From JBOHUC01 sp050733935 (lineage in GTDB: Bacteria; Eisenbacteria; RBG-16-71-46; DASYSL01): a stretch of 20,628 nucleotides of DNA. The stretch lies in assembly GCA_050733935.1 (NCBI GenBank), contig JBOHUC010000173.1, positions 1-20,628 of the forward strand, written 5' to 3'. Position numbers and translations under genes: made by a program. Under the pieces are notes generated by a model. It was not told the origin of the DNA, ran no database searches, and saw only the letters and a list, made by a program, of their open reading frames with translations. This document shows positions 9,597-17,219 of this stretch, piece after piece (the stretch's first letter is position 1; each line of letters begins with the position of its first letter).

Positions 9597-10174
9597 TTCT
9601 TCGACTCCTTGTGCGCGGCGTTCGGGACGGCAACGCCCACGTAAGGAAGCTGGCGCAGGCTCTCGGCCGCGTCCATGCCGTAACCAATGACGAATTCGTC
9701 GCCGATCGGGAAGCCCACGTAGTCCAGAGGAACCGGGACCTTGCGACAGGGCACCTTGTCCAGCAACGTGCAGACCTTGAGGCTCTTCGGCTCGCGCTGC
9801 GACAGCAGATCGAGCAGGAAGCGGACCGAATAGCCCGTGTCGACCACACCTTCGACCAGCACGACGTGGCGATCCTTCACATCGGCGCGCAGATCGTGCA
9901 CGAGATGGACTCGCCCGGAAGACGTCGTCGCGTTTCCGTACGACGACAGCGAGAGGAAGTCGATCTCGAGGTCGATATCCATCTGCCGGATCAAGTCCGA
10001 GAGGAACACCGACCCGCCTTTGAGCACCGCGATGAACAGGGGACGAAGTCCCGCGTAGTCGCGCGCGAGCTCGGTACCGAGCTCAGTCACACGGCGCGCG
10101 ATCCGATCTTCGGAGATCAGGACGTCGACCCGTGAATACGGGCGGGAGGCGGCTTCCACCTGGGCCTCGGGCAT
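9593..10174 (-). CDS. hpt: hypoxanthine (guanine) phosphoribosyltransferase
   Basis: This enzyme salvages hypoxanthine and guanine to IMP and GMP using PRPP. It has 193 residues, slightly above the usual 175-185. Visible features are the LKGGSVFLSDLIRQ loop (51-64), the flexible-loop region SLSSYGNATTSSG (75-87), the PRPP-binding loop VLVEGVVDTGYS (105-116) and the purine-binding DYVGFPIGDEFVIGYGMD near the C-terminus. The usual ED pair of the PRPP loop is EG here (E108, G109), while D112 is kept. The ATG at 10174 lies 7 bases after the tilS stop and the gene overlaps ftsH by 4 bases. The tilS-hpt-ftsH order is common in bacteria and supports the call. Confidence 0.95.
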
Positions 10175-10181
10175 CGTCGTG

Positions 10182-11228
10182 TCAGGTCCCCCTGCGTGTC
10201 CGGGTACGGCCGGCGGAACGGGCGGCCGCGGCCACAAAGCAAACACGCCCGCGCGAGAGGCGGGCGGTCAGGGGACCCGGAAGGTCCACGCTCGCGCCTC
10301 CGCGCCCCCGCCTGACGAGCGCTTCCAGGGCGTCGAGGTGGCGCCGCGTGAGACCGGCGTCGGACCCCGCCAGGTGTCGAAACGCCTGCGCGAAAACGGC
10401 TTCGCGCACGATCGGATGGTAACGAAGCAACTTTCGAGCAACAAGGCGAATCTGACCCGCTGGCGCCCGCTCCTTCGCGGACTTAAGCGCTTCGGTCGCT
10501 TGCGCTTCGAGCCATTCAAGAATCCCGGCTGCACGACCCGCGAGGGCGGCGAGCGAGCGTGCGATTTGCGGGTTGAGATGCGCCAGACGCGGCAGGATTT
10601 CAGCGCGAATGTAGTTTCGGCGAAACGCCGGATCGCGGTTCGTGGAATCGGTCCGCGGGCGGAGCTTCCGCTCCTTCAGGAACTCGAGCACCTCCTCCCG
10701 CGTGGCCGAGAGGATCGGGCGGAGGAGCCGCCCGCGACGCGGCCGCATTGCGGCAAGGCCCGCGAGCCCGGTCCCGCGCACGATCCGGAGCAACACAGTC
10801 TCCGCCTGGTCGTCCGCCGTGTGCGCGAGGGCCACGAAATCCGCCCGTGCGCGCCGGGCCGCGCGCGTGAGGAACGCATGCCGCAGGCGGCGAAGTGCAT
10901 CCTCGGACAGCTTCGTGGCTCGAGCGCGGTCGCCGGCGCGGCTCCGGGCGCGCTCGACGATCGCCGCAAGCCCGAGCGCCTCCGCTTCCCGCGCGACGAA
11001 GCGCGCGTCCGCCTGGCCCGCGCGGCCACGGGTTCCGTGGTCGAAGTGCGCGACCGTGAGCGCAAAGCCGAGCGGCTTCGCAAGCTCGCCGAGAACGTGG
11101 AGCAGTGCGAGTGAGTCCGGGCCGCCGGAGCAGGCGACCAGGATCCGGGCGCCGCGAGGAACGGCGCACGGCCCGCGAAGCGCGTCGCGTGCGATGCGAT
11201 AGAGCGCAACCGGTCTGGGTTTTGGCAT
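10182..11228 (-). CDS. tilS: tRNA(Ile)-lysidine synthase
   Basis: TilS attaches lysine to C34 of tRNA-Ile(CAU), switching its codon from AUG to AUA and its charging from Met to Ile. The 348-residue protein has the N-type ATP pyrophosphatase loop SGGPDS (34-39), then VAHFDHGTRG, the AHTADDQAETVLLRI motif and DSTNRDPAFRRNYIRAEILPRL, all characteristic. A helical region and a short C-terminal domain follow; the C-terminus is Arg-rich and slightly short compared with the 430-residue E. coli enzyme. I chose the ATG at 11228 since the upstream frame runs through the tRNA gene. It is preceded by a tRNA with a CAU anticodon on the same strand, 64 bases away. Confidence 0.95.
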   Translation of the reverse strand: MPKPRPVALYRIARDALRGPCAVPRGARILVACSGGPDSLALLHVLGELAKPLGFALTVAHFDHGTRGRAGQADARFVAREAEALGLAAIVERARSRAGDRARATKLSEDALRRLRHAFLTRAARRARADFVALAHTADDQAETVLLRIVRGTGLAGLAAMRPRRGRLLRPILSATREEVLEFLKERKLRPRTDSTNRDPAFRRNYIRAEILPRLAHLNPQIARSLAALAGRAAGILEWLEAQATEALKSAKERAPAGQIRLVARKLLRYHPIVREAVFAQAFRHLAGSDAGLTRRHLDALEALVRRGRGGASVDLPGPLTARLSRGRVCFVAAAARSAGRTRTRRGT

Positions 11229-11252
11229 GAGAGTGCGGGGTCCGCGCGCGGC

Positions 11253-11276
11253 GGAGCGCCGCTCCTTCGCGGAGCG
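11253..11276 (-). other. hairpin-forming spacer between tRNA and tilS
   Basis: CGCTCC (11260-11265) and GGAGCG (11271-11276) form a 6-bp stem with a 5-base loop, and a further GGAGCG at 11253-11258 could pair instead. The hairpin sits between the tRNA 3' end and the tilS start, where it could help RNase processing or protect the tilS message. Confidence 0.35.
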
Positions 11277-11292
11277 ACGCCTCCCGGACGGT

Positions 11293-11368
11293 GGTGGCGG
11301 TGCAGGGATTCGAACCCCGGACACGAGGATTATGATTCCCCTGCTCTGACCAGCTGAGCTACACCGCC
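11293..11368 (-). tRNA. tRNA with CAU anticodon (elongator Met most likely; Ile2 possible), CCA encoded
   Basis: The minus strand folds into a full cloverleaf. The acceptor GGCGGTG pairs with CACCGCC, the D arm is GCTC/GAGC, the anticodon stem GGGGA pairs with TCCTC around the loop ATCATAA (anticodon CAT), and the T arm is CGGGG-TTCGAAT-CCCTG. Discriminator A and an encoded CCA follow. G1-C72 pairing and the absence of a GGG/CCC anticodon-stem triplet exclude initiator tRNA. The GGCGGTG acceptor matches what I recall of elongator tRNA-Met in Firmicutes and lacks the C4-G69/C5-G68 pairs seen in E. coli tRNA-Ile2. However, it is co-transcribed with tilS, whose substrate is tRNA-Ile2(CAU). Position 32 is A rather than the usual C. 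Confidence 0.93.
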
Positions 11369-11412
11369 ACGTTCGTTCGGGAGCGCGTCCACACGAGGGA
11401 GGGACCAGCGCC

Positions 11413-11442
11413 ATCTTGGCCCGCGCGGCCCACCTCTGTCAA
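11413..11442 (-). promoter_or_regulatory. candidate sigma-70 promoter of the tRNA-tilS-hpt-ftsH-folP operon
   Basis: On the minus strand a perfect TTGACA (11442-11437) is followed after 18 bases by CAAGAT (11418-11413), matching the -10 at positions 2, 5 and 6. Transcription would begin near 11406, about 38 bases before the tRNA. No other promoter-like site is seen in the tight gene chain downstream. Confidence 0.5.
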
Positions 11443-11496
11443 GGCGGCATGGGCGCGACCGCGTTGCAGCAACGTTCGTTAGAGACCACACGCGGC

Positions 11497-11525
11497 TTGA
11501 CAGCCCCCGGACGCTCCCCTACAGT
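11497..11525 (+). promoter_or_regulatory. near-consensus sigma-70 promoter
   Basis: TTGACA at 11497-11502, a 17-base spacer and TACAGT at 11520-11525. The leader to the TTG start at 11586 is about 54 bases. A small palindrome, CGTTGCAGCAACG at 11462-11474, lies upstream and shares the TTGC/GCAA core of the repeat array. Confidence 0.65.
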
Positions 11526-11585
11526 GCCGGGTCTACAGCCGGGCGAAAGCTCCTACCTGTCCGGGGCACTCTCAGGGAGACTTCG

Positions 11586-12671
11586 TTGAGCTTGAGACGA
11601 CGCTGGGCCCTCGTGGCCCTTGCCGTGATGGCCGTTTTCATACCCGCTTCCAAAGCAGTGGCCGACGTCGAGCCCGGCAAGGGATCGATCGGAGGAGTCA
11701 TCGGCATCCCCTTCATCCTCGCGGACGAAGACACGAAGGAGGGCTCGAGCCCGCGTATCCTGGGTCAGATCGATTTCCAGTACGTCTTCTCGAAGCAGAC
11801 GCGGCTCTCATTCCAGTTCGGCTACGGCTGGGTCGGCTACAAGGACGGCACTCCTGCTCCGTACAAGATGCCTTCGTCGAGCGGCGACTCGACCGACGTC
11901 AAAGACGACGTACTCACGAAGTTCCAGCCGATCACCGCGAGCCTCCTCCATGCGTTCAAGCCGCAGGGCCAGGGCTGGGTTCCGTACGCGGGCGGCGGTG
12001 TGAATCTCACGCGCATGGAAATCGTGAACGACCGCATCAAGGTCCAGGATCCAGCCACGTTCAAGGACTGGGTGAACTGGAGCCTCGGAGTCCAGGCGCG
12101 CGCGGGCATCGAATACTTCCTGCCGTCGAATACGAACGTATCGTTCGACTGGTCCGGGCGCTGGGCCTATCAGTTCTCGAAGAGCGAAGACGATCTGCCG
12201 TCCGGCTACACGAACAACGACAGCTACTTCACGCTCAACTTCGGCGTGAACGTCTACTTCTGGCCGATCGGGCACAAGCCGGTCGAGACCGCTCCCGACG
12301 CGCCCGCCGAGGGTGCGGCTCCGGCGCCGGAGTCGCGGCCGGATGCGCCAGCACCCGAGCCTGCGCCGGTCGACACGCTCACGCCGCCGCCGCCACCACC
12401 GCCGAACGGAGCTTCCTCGTCGGTGCTCAATCGCAAGTCGGGGAGCGCACCGGCCACGTCCGCCGCGCCCGCAGCGTCCACGGCGATCGCAAAGTCCGCG
12501 CCCGCTCCGTCGACGACGCCTTCGAAGACGTCCGCCCCGAAGCCGGAGCGCGACGAGTCTGAGGACGAAGGTGCGAGTTGTCCCGTCTACGACCTCGGTC
12601 CGATGATCGGAGTGCCGTCGTCTCCGTCCCGGCCGCCTGCGAAGACCGAGGAGGATCGCATCACCCCATGA
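11586..12671 (+). CDS. outer-membrane beta-barrel protein with long Pro/Ala-rich C-terminal tail
   Basis: A 361-residue protein with a signal peptide (MSLRRRWALVALAVMAVFIP, cleavage near KAVADVE). AGGGAGA precedes a TTG start, the only good start ahead of the signal peptide. Residues about 30-225 look like an eight-stranded OmpW/OprF-type barrel (QIDFQYVFSKQTRLSFQFGYGWVGY, WSLGVQARAGIEYFLP, SYFTLNFGVNVYFWPIG). From about 228 the sequence becomes a Pro/Ala/Ser/Thr tail with seven consecutive prolines, ending in a small distinct segment (ASCPVYDLGPMIGVP). The tail may be periplasmic and reach the cell wall, but no OmpA domain is present. The stop overlaps the guaB start as ATGA. Confidence 0.8.
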   Translation: MSLRRRWALVALAVMAVFIPASKAVADVEPGKGSIGGVIGIPFILADEDTKEGSSPRILGQIDFQYVFSKQTRLSFQFGYGWVGYKDGTPAPYKMPSSSGDSTDVKDDVLTKFQPITASLLHAFKPQGQGWVPYAGGGVNLTRMEIVNDRIKVQDPATFKDWVNWSLGVQARAGIEYFLPSNTNVSFDWSGRWAYQFSKSEDDLPSGYTNNDSYFTLNFGVNVYFWPIGHKPVETAPDAPAEGAAPAPESRPDAPAPEPAPVDTLTPPPPPPPNGASSSVLNRKSGSAPATSAAPAASTAIAKSAPAPSTTPSKTSAPKPERDESEDEGASCPVYDLGPMIGVPSSPSRPPAKTEEDRITP

Positions 12672-14134
12672 CCGAGCGGATCGGGCCTGAAGCGCTGACT
12701 TTCGACGACGTCTTACTGGTTCCCGGCAAGGCTCAGGTCCATCCGCGCGAGGTCGAGATCCGCACGCTGTTCTCGCGCCACATTCCGCTCAACGCTCCGC
12801 TCATCTCGGCCGCAATGGACACCGTCACCGAGGCGGAGCTCGCGATTGCGATCGCGCGCGAGGGCGGGATCGGCGTGATCCACAAGAACCTCTCGATTTC
12901 CGATCAGGCCGCCCAGGTCGACCGCGTCAAGCGCTCCGAGAGCGGCATGATCGTCGACCCGATCACGCTCGAGGCCGACGTTCCGCTCGCCAAGGCCCTC
13001 GAGCTCATGGCCCACTTCTCGATCTCGGGCGTGCCGATCACGCGCGGCGGGAAGCTCGTCGGCATCCTCACGAACCGGGACCTCCGCTTCGAGACGAACT
13101 TCGCGCGCCCGATCCGCGAGGTCATGACGCCCGAGTCGCGGCTCGTCACGACCCCGATCGGCACGACGCTCGATGAGGCGCGCGAGATCCTCCACCGCCA
13201 CCGGATCGAGAAGCTTCCGGTCGTGGATCCCGCGGGGAACCTCAAGGGCCTGATCACGGTCAAGGACATCCAGAAGCGCAAGCAATACCCGGAATCTTGC
13301 AAGGATCATCTCGGGCGCCTGCGCGTCGCCGCGGCCGTCGGCACGGGCGGGGACTTCCTCGAGCGTGTCGCCGAGCTCGTCAACTCCGAAGTGGACGCGA
13401 TCGTCGTCGACTCCGCGCACGGTCACTCGACCGGCGTGATCGAGGCCGCGAAGAAGGTGCGCGCCCTTCTCCCGGATCGCGATCTCATCGTCGGCAACGT
13501 CGCGACGTACGAGGGCGCGGCGGAGCTTGCGGCGCTCGGTGCGGACGCGGTCAAGGTCGGGATGGGTCCCGGCTCGACCTGCACGACGCGGGTCGTGAGC
13601 GGTGCCGGAATGCCGCAGATCACTGCGGTGCTCGAAGCGGTGCGCGCGTGCGGACCGCTCGGAGTGCCCGTGATCGCGGACGGCGGCATCAAGTACTCGG
13701 GGGACGTCGTGAAGGCGCTCGCCGCCGGCGCCCACTCGGTCATGATCGGCTCCATGTTCGCGGGCACCGCCGAATCGCCGGGCGAGCAGATCCTGCTCGA
13801 GGGCCGCGCCTACAAGGTCTATCGCGGAATGGGATCGCTCGGGGCCATGTCCCGCGGCTCGGGCGATCGCTACTTCCAGGAAGGCGTGCGCGAGATGCGG
13901 AAGATGGTCGCCGAGGGGATCGAAGGGCGCGTCCCGTTCAAGGGACCGCTCGCCGACTCGATCTACCAGCTCGTCGGCGGCCTGCGCGCCGGCATGGGGT
14001 ACTGCGGCGTTGCGACCGTGGACGAGCTCCGCGTCAAAGCGCGCTTCGTGCGCGTCACGTCCGCCGGTCTCCGCGAATCCCACCCGCACGACATCACGAT
14101 CACGAAGGAAGCTCCGAACTACGAGATCCACTGA
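12668..14134 (+). CDS. guaB: IMP dehydrogenase
   Basis: GuaB oxidises IMP to XMP with NAD, the committed step of guanine nucleotide synthesis. The 488-residue protein matches the usual length. The barrel begins TFDDVLLVPG, two CBS domains occupy about 93-205, and the catalytic loop is GPGSTCTTRVVSGAGMPQ with Cys305. The flap GMGSLGAMSRGSGDRYFQ and the closing GYCGVATVDEL segment follow. In the active loop, Thr304 replaces the more usual Ile before Cys; I regard this as minor. The ATG overlaps the stop of the outer-membrane protein gene, so guaB is probably translated by coupling from that message. The rest of the purine pathway is not in this window apart from hpt. Confidence 0.97.
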   Translation: MTERIGPEALTFDDVLLVPGKAQVHPREVEIRTLFSRHIPLNAPLISAAMDTVTEAELAIAIAREGGIGVIHKNLSISDQAAQVDRVKRSESGMIVDPITLEADVPLAKALELMAHFSISGVPITRGGKLVGILTNRDLRFETNFARPIREVMTPESRLVTTPIGTTLDEAREILHRHRIEKLPVVDPAGNLKGLITVKDIQKRKQYPESCKDHLGRLRVAAAVGTGGDFLERVAELVNSEVDAIVVDSAHGHSTGVIEAAKKVRALLPDRDLIVGNVATYEGAAELAALGADAVKVGMGPGSTCTTRVVSGAGMPQITAVLEAVRACGPLGVPVIADGGIKYSGDVVKALAAGAHSVMIGSMFAGTAESPGEQILLEGRAYKVYRGMGSLGAMSRGSGDRYFQEGVREMRKMVAEGIEGRVPFKGPLADSIYQLVGGLRAGMGYCGVATVDELRVKARFVRVTSAGLRESHPHDITITKEAPNYEIH

Positions 14135-14146
14135 GCGTCTTGCGGA

Positions 14147-14175
14147 TTGACAGGTCCTGAGGCCGGCGGGAAACT
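14147..14175 (+). promoter_or_regulatory. candidate promoter for the beta-helix gene
   Basis: TTGACA at 14147-14152, a 17-base spacer and GAAACT at 14170-14175 (three of six). Transcription would begin near 14182, so the message would open with the hairpin that covers the ribosome-binding site. Confidence 0.35.
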
Positions 14176-14180
14176 TGATG

Positions 14181-14197
14181 CCTCCTCCCTGAGGAGG
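14181..14197 (+). promoter_or_regulatory. hairpin sequestering the Shine-Dalgarno sequence
   Basis: CCTCCTC at 14181-14187, loop CCT, and GAGGAGG at 14191-14197 form a perfect 7-bp stem. The right arm is the ribosome-binding site of the gene starting at 14205, seven bases downstream. When folded it would block initiation, so translation may be off by default or opened by temperature, a factor or an upstream ribosome. Confidence 0.6.
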
Positions 14198-14204
14198 TTC
14201 GATC

Positions 14205-16043
14205 ATGCCCGTTACGAGGCGTTTCCTGCGCAGAATCGAGATTCTCGCGCTCAAGGACAAGGTCACAGGATCCGACCCCGCCCAGGTTCCAGTCTCCGTT
14301 ACGGTCCAGTTCTTCCAGCCTGGAGCTACGAGCAAGGACGTCCCGAAGACCGTGGACCCACAAGACGAGTTTCCGACATCGCTGCTTGTTCACGACACGG
14401 GTTCGCTTCGCGTCGGCGACCAGCTCGCCATCGCGCCGGCAACCGCACCCAAGCTGGTCGTAAACTCGATTCCGAGTCCAACGGGCCTTACAGTGTCTGC
14501 CCTCTCAACCGTGACGATTCAAACTGGCGATCGGCTCGTCCAGCTTGCGCAGAGACCAACCCGTTATTCCGATCCATTCGGGATTACCGGGACGGGAAGT
14601 AGCGTCACGACGGACGCGGCAACCGGCCGTGCGTTCGCGTACATTCCCGACAAGCGATTCGACTACGGCTACACGATTGGTGGACAGGGAAGCCGGGTCT
14701 TTCCAGACGTTGAAGGCGGGTACTTGTTCTCGCAGCCGGAGTGGGTCAATGCCCTCGATTATCCGAATATTCAGGATGCTGTGAACGCTGTTCCGCCCGA
14801 GGGAGGGGTAGTTCACATACCGGCCTCGGAACTCCCGTACGACTCCACAACCACACCCGCCTACACTCCTCCTCTCCGACTCCCGCACAATCGGGCCATT
14901 CATCTGCTCGGTGACGGCCCTTTCGTCACGGTTCTTAAGTCCACCGCAGCCAACACGGACATGATTCACATGGCCGGTGACTTTCAGACCGTCGAGGGTT
15001 TGACGCTTCGCGGTCCCAACGCGTCGGGAACAGGGCGGGGCATACGCATCTGGCGCGACGGCGACTACTCGATCCCGAATCAAGGCGAGACCGCGACCCA
15101 CATCATCTACAGAGCGGCGATTCGAAACTGCCGCATAGAAAGAACGGCGTCGTGGGGCATCTACGTCGACACGGCCGTTCGAGGGAGCCTCTCAGCGTTT
15201 TCTGTGTGGGCCATGTACGACGATGTTGAGATCCGGAACAATGTCAGCGGCGGGTGCGTCTACCTGGTATCGCCTCCGCTTCCGCCTGATCCCGCTAGTG
15301 GCACTACGACCACCCAGTACTTCAAGAACTGCAACTTCAAGAACTTCACCGGCTATGGAATCCGCGCCCAGCGTGTGGGCGGCCTTTCACTCATCAACTG
15401 CATCGTCGAGAAGGGCGACGATTCAGCTCCATACGTTTCCCATGAGTCCTGCTCAACAGCGCAGATCATCGCGTGCTGGTTTGAGGGAACGACGAGCCAA
15501 CCCGTGATCGAGGGTCTGGAAACTGTTGCCAACCCAAATCACTATTATGTTGACATCTCTTCCTATCCATCGGTCGTAGAGCGGCCGCGGTCAATTGTCA
15601 TTGAGGGCTGCCTGTTCCACCGCGCCAATCCAGGGAATGCAACGCGCACGCGTTCGAAGGCGATACGCGTTCGGTCAACAACGCGCGGAGTAGTGATTGT
15701 CGGGCCGTATGTCGATCTTGCGAGAGCGCCAGCAGACACTGAGCATGTCCTGCTTGAATCGGATGTTCAGGCTTCCGTACTCGGTGGTACGATTCGGGTA
15801 TCAGACGACTCCGCCTATCCCCTCCGCATTGACGATAGCGCCTCAAACAAGTCGCTGCTCCTGAACGCGCTTCACCAGTTGCGCATTCCTCGGCTGTTCT
15901 CTTCGGACGAGGCGGAGCGCGACAAGAAAGCGCTCGAAGGGGATATCGCTTACGATCTCACGACTCATGCCTTGAAGATTTGTGTTGGCTTCTCCGGGGG
16001 CACTCCTCCAACACCATTGTGGAAGAACATCCTTCATGACTGA
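14205..16043 (+). CDS. right-handed beta-helix protein with phage-tail-spike-like ends
   Basis: A 612-residue protein without a signal peptide. Residues 1-160 form an N-terminal domain of beta-rich sequence (GSLRVGDQLAIAP, TIQTGDRLVQLAQRPTRYSDP). At 186-206, YPNIQDAVNAVPPEGGVVHIPA is the entry motif of pectate-lyase-3/tail-spike beta-helices. Helix-like coils continue to about 560 (TVEGLTLRG, IRNCRIE, FKNCNFKNFTGYGIRAQ, IEGCLFHRAN). The C-terminus, EGDIAYDLTTHALKICVGFSG with a nearby W, resembles the closing segment of many phage fibre proteins. Function is unknown; carbohydrate binding or cleavage is an inference. GC is about 56% by sampled lines, well below neighbours, which suggests transfer. 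No other phage genes are nearby. The propeller gene follows after 22 bases. Confidence 0.8.
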   Translation: MPVTRRFLRRIEILALKDKVTGSDPAQVPVSVTVQFFQPGATSKDVPKTVDPQDEFPTSLLVHDTGSLRVGDQLAIAPATAPKLVVNSIPSPTGLTVSALSTVTIQTGDRLVQLAQRPTRYSDPFGITGTGSSVTTDAATGRAFAYIPDKRFDYGYTIGGQGSRVFPDVEGGYLFSQPEWVNALDYPNIQDAVNAVPPEGGVVHIPASELPYDSTTTPAYTPPLRLPHNRAIHLLGDGPFVTVLKSTAANTDMIHMAGDFQTVEGLTLRGPNASGTGRGIRIWRDGDYSIPNQGETATHIIYRAAIRNCRIERTASWGIYVDTAVRGSLSAFSVWAMYDDVEIRNNVSGGCVYLVSPPLPPDPASGTTTTQYFKNCNFKNFTGYGIRAQRVGGLSLINCIVEKGDDSAPYVSHESCSTAQIIACWFEGTTSQPVIEGLETVANPNHYYVDISSYPSVVERPRSIVIEGCLFHRANPGNATRTRSKAIRVRSTTRGVVIVGPYVDLARAPADTEHVLLESDVQASVLGGTIRVSDDSAYPLRIDDSASNKSLLLNALHQLRIPRLFSSDEAERDKKALEGDIAYDLTTHALKICVGFSGGTPPTPLWKNILHD

Positions 16044-16065
16044 CGTGGCAAGGAGGTGATCGACG

Positions 16066-17088
16066 ATGATTCACATAGATCCGCACCGACGGATGTCAGC
16101 GATCCTGCCCGTTGTACTCGTCCTGGCCCTGATCGGAAGAATTCCGGAGGGGCGGTCTGCAACTGCAAATCTATCCCCGGGAGATCTCCTGGTCACGACG
16201 CTCACGGGAGGTGTCTTCAGGGTTGATCCGAAGAGTGGAAACCAACAAGCCGTGTCCCGGGGTGGCTTTCTCGACACTCCCTTTGGGATCTGCGTCTCGA
16301 CGGCTGGAGACATCTATGTGGCGGACGCGAACGCCTTGGGAGGGACAGGGGCCATAGTTCGGGTGGATCCTGCAAGCGGAAGCCAGTCTGTAGTTTCTTC
16401 CGGCGGATTCTTCAGTAGCCCGGGCGACGTTGTGATCCATCCCAATGGGGATCTCTTTGTCGTCAATGCCGGTGGAGATGGACAGGAGGACCGCGTCATC
16501 AGGGTTGACCCAATGACTGGGCAACAAACGAGCGTCGCGGCAGGAGTGCCGTTCGTCGCCCCTGCCGGTCTGGCTGTACTGCCTTCGGGAGATCTCCTCG
16601 TCGCAGACTTCTTGGCGCTTCCGTCGGCAACCGGGACAGGAGCCGTGTTTCGCGTTCACCTCGCCGATGGACGGGTTGACACGCTCACCCATGGCCAGTT
16701 GATCCGCTTCATCAGGCATGTCGGAGTCTCGGCTGGTGGCAGGATCATGGTGTCAGATCTCGATCCCATTTCTGGAGACGGCCGCATTCTCGAGATCGAT
16801 CCTGTCACCGGGACACAGTCGATCCTAGCGAGTGGGGGAGCCCTGTTGGTTCCCGAAGATCTGGAGTTCCTGGGGGAGGACTCGTTGCTCGTTGTGGCGC
16901 GTGATGGCTTCCCGGGCCTCGGCCCCGATGGTGGAGTTCTGAAGATCGATGTGGCAACCGGCGCCCAGGATACCGTCACGAGCCGACAATTCCTCGGAGA
17001 ACCTTTCGGTCTTGCTGTCTACCGAGGCGGAGCAACGCCCGCCCTCCAGTCCACATGGGGCTCTGTCAAAGCCAAGTATCGTCGGTGA
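16066..17088 (+). CDS. secreted six-bladed beta-propeller protein (NHL/SMP-30-like)
   Basis: A 340-residue protein with a signal peptide (hydrophobic run about 12-24, cleavage near RSATA). Six repeats of about 50 residues follow the pattern GDLxVxD, then VxRVDPxSGxQxxVSSGG, then PxGxxV, as in NHL or SMP-30/gluconolactonase-like propellers. No catalytic metal site is obvious, so it may be a binding protein. The start at 16066 is preceded by AAGGAGGTGAT at 16050-16060, an 11-base perfect match to the expected anti-Shine-Dalgarno of 16S rRNA; M10 at 16093 is a less likely alternative. It lies 22 bases after the beta-helix gene and shares its lower GC, so the two likely moved and act together. 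Confidence 0.8.
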   Translation: MIHIDPHRRMSAILPVVLVLALIGRIPEGRSATANLSPGDLLVTTLTGGVFRVDPKSGNQQAVSRGGFLDTPFGICVSTAGDIYVADANALGGTGAIVRVDPASGSQSVVSSGGFFSSPGDVVIHPNGDLFVVNAGGDGQEDRVIRVDPMTGQQTSVAAGVPFVAPAGLAVLPSGDLLVADFLALPSATGTGAVFRVHLADGRVDTLTHGQLIRFIRHVGVSAGGRIMVSDLDPISGDGRILEIDPVTGTQSILASGGALLVPEDLEFLGEDSLLVVARDGFPGLGPDGGVLKIDVATGAQDTVTSRQFLGEPFGLAVYRGGATPALQSTWGSVKAKYRR

Positions 17089-17219
17089 TGAAGCGGGCAT
17101 GGTAGGTTCCGTTCGATCCTTGTGCGTCGCCGAGGGAATGGAACACAAACGGCCCTCCACGACCGACATGAGTTGGGTCCGACTTTCCCCGGAACCGTCG
17201 GGAAGGCCATCGGAGAACA

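Noticed and set aside
11293..11368. Initiator tRNA-fMet
   Set aside because: Position 1-72 is a proper G-C pair and the anticodon stem lacks the three consecutive G-C pairs at 29-31/39-41.
12713..14335. 540-codon minus-strand open frame opposite guaB
   Set aside because: It mirrors a full-length guaB with all motifs; long antisense frames are common in high-GC DNA and this one has arginine/aspartate-rich, domain-free sequence.
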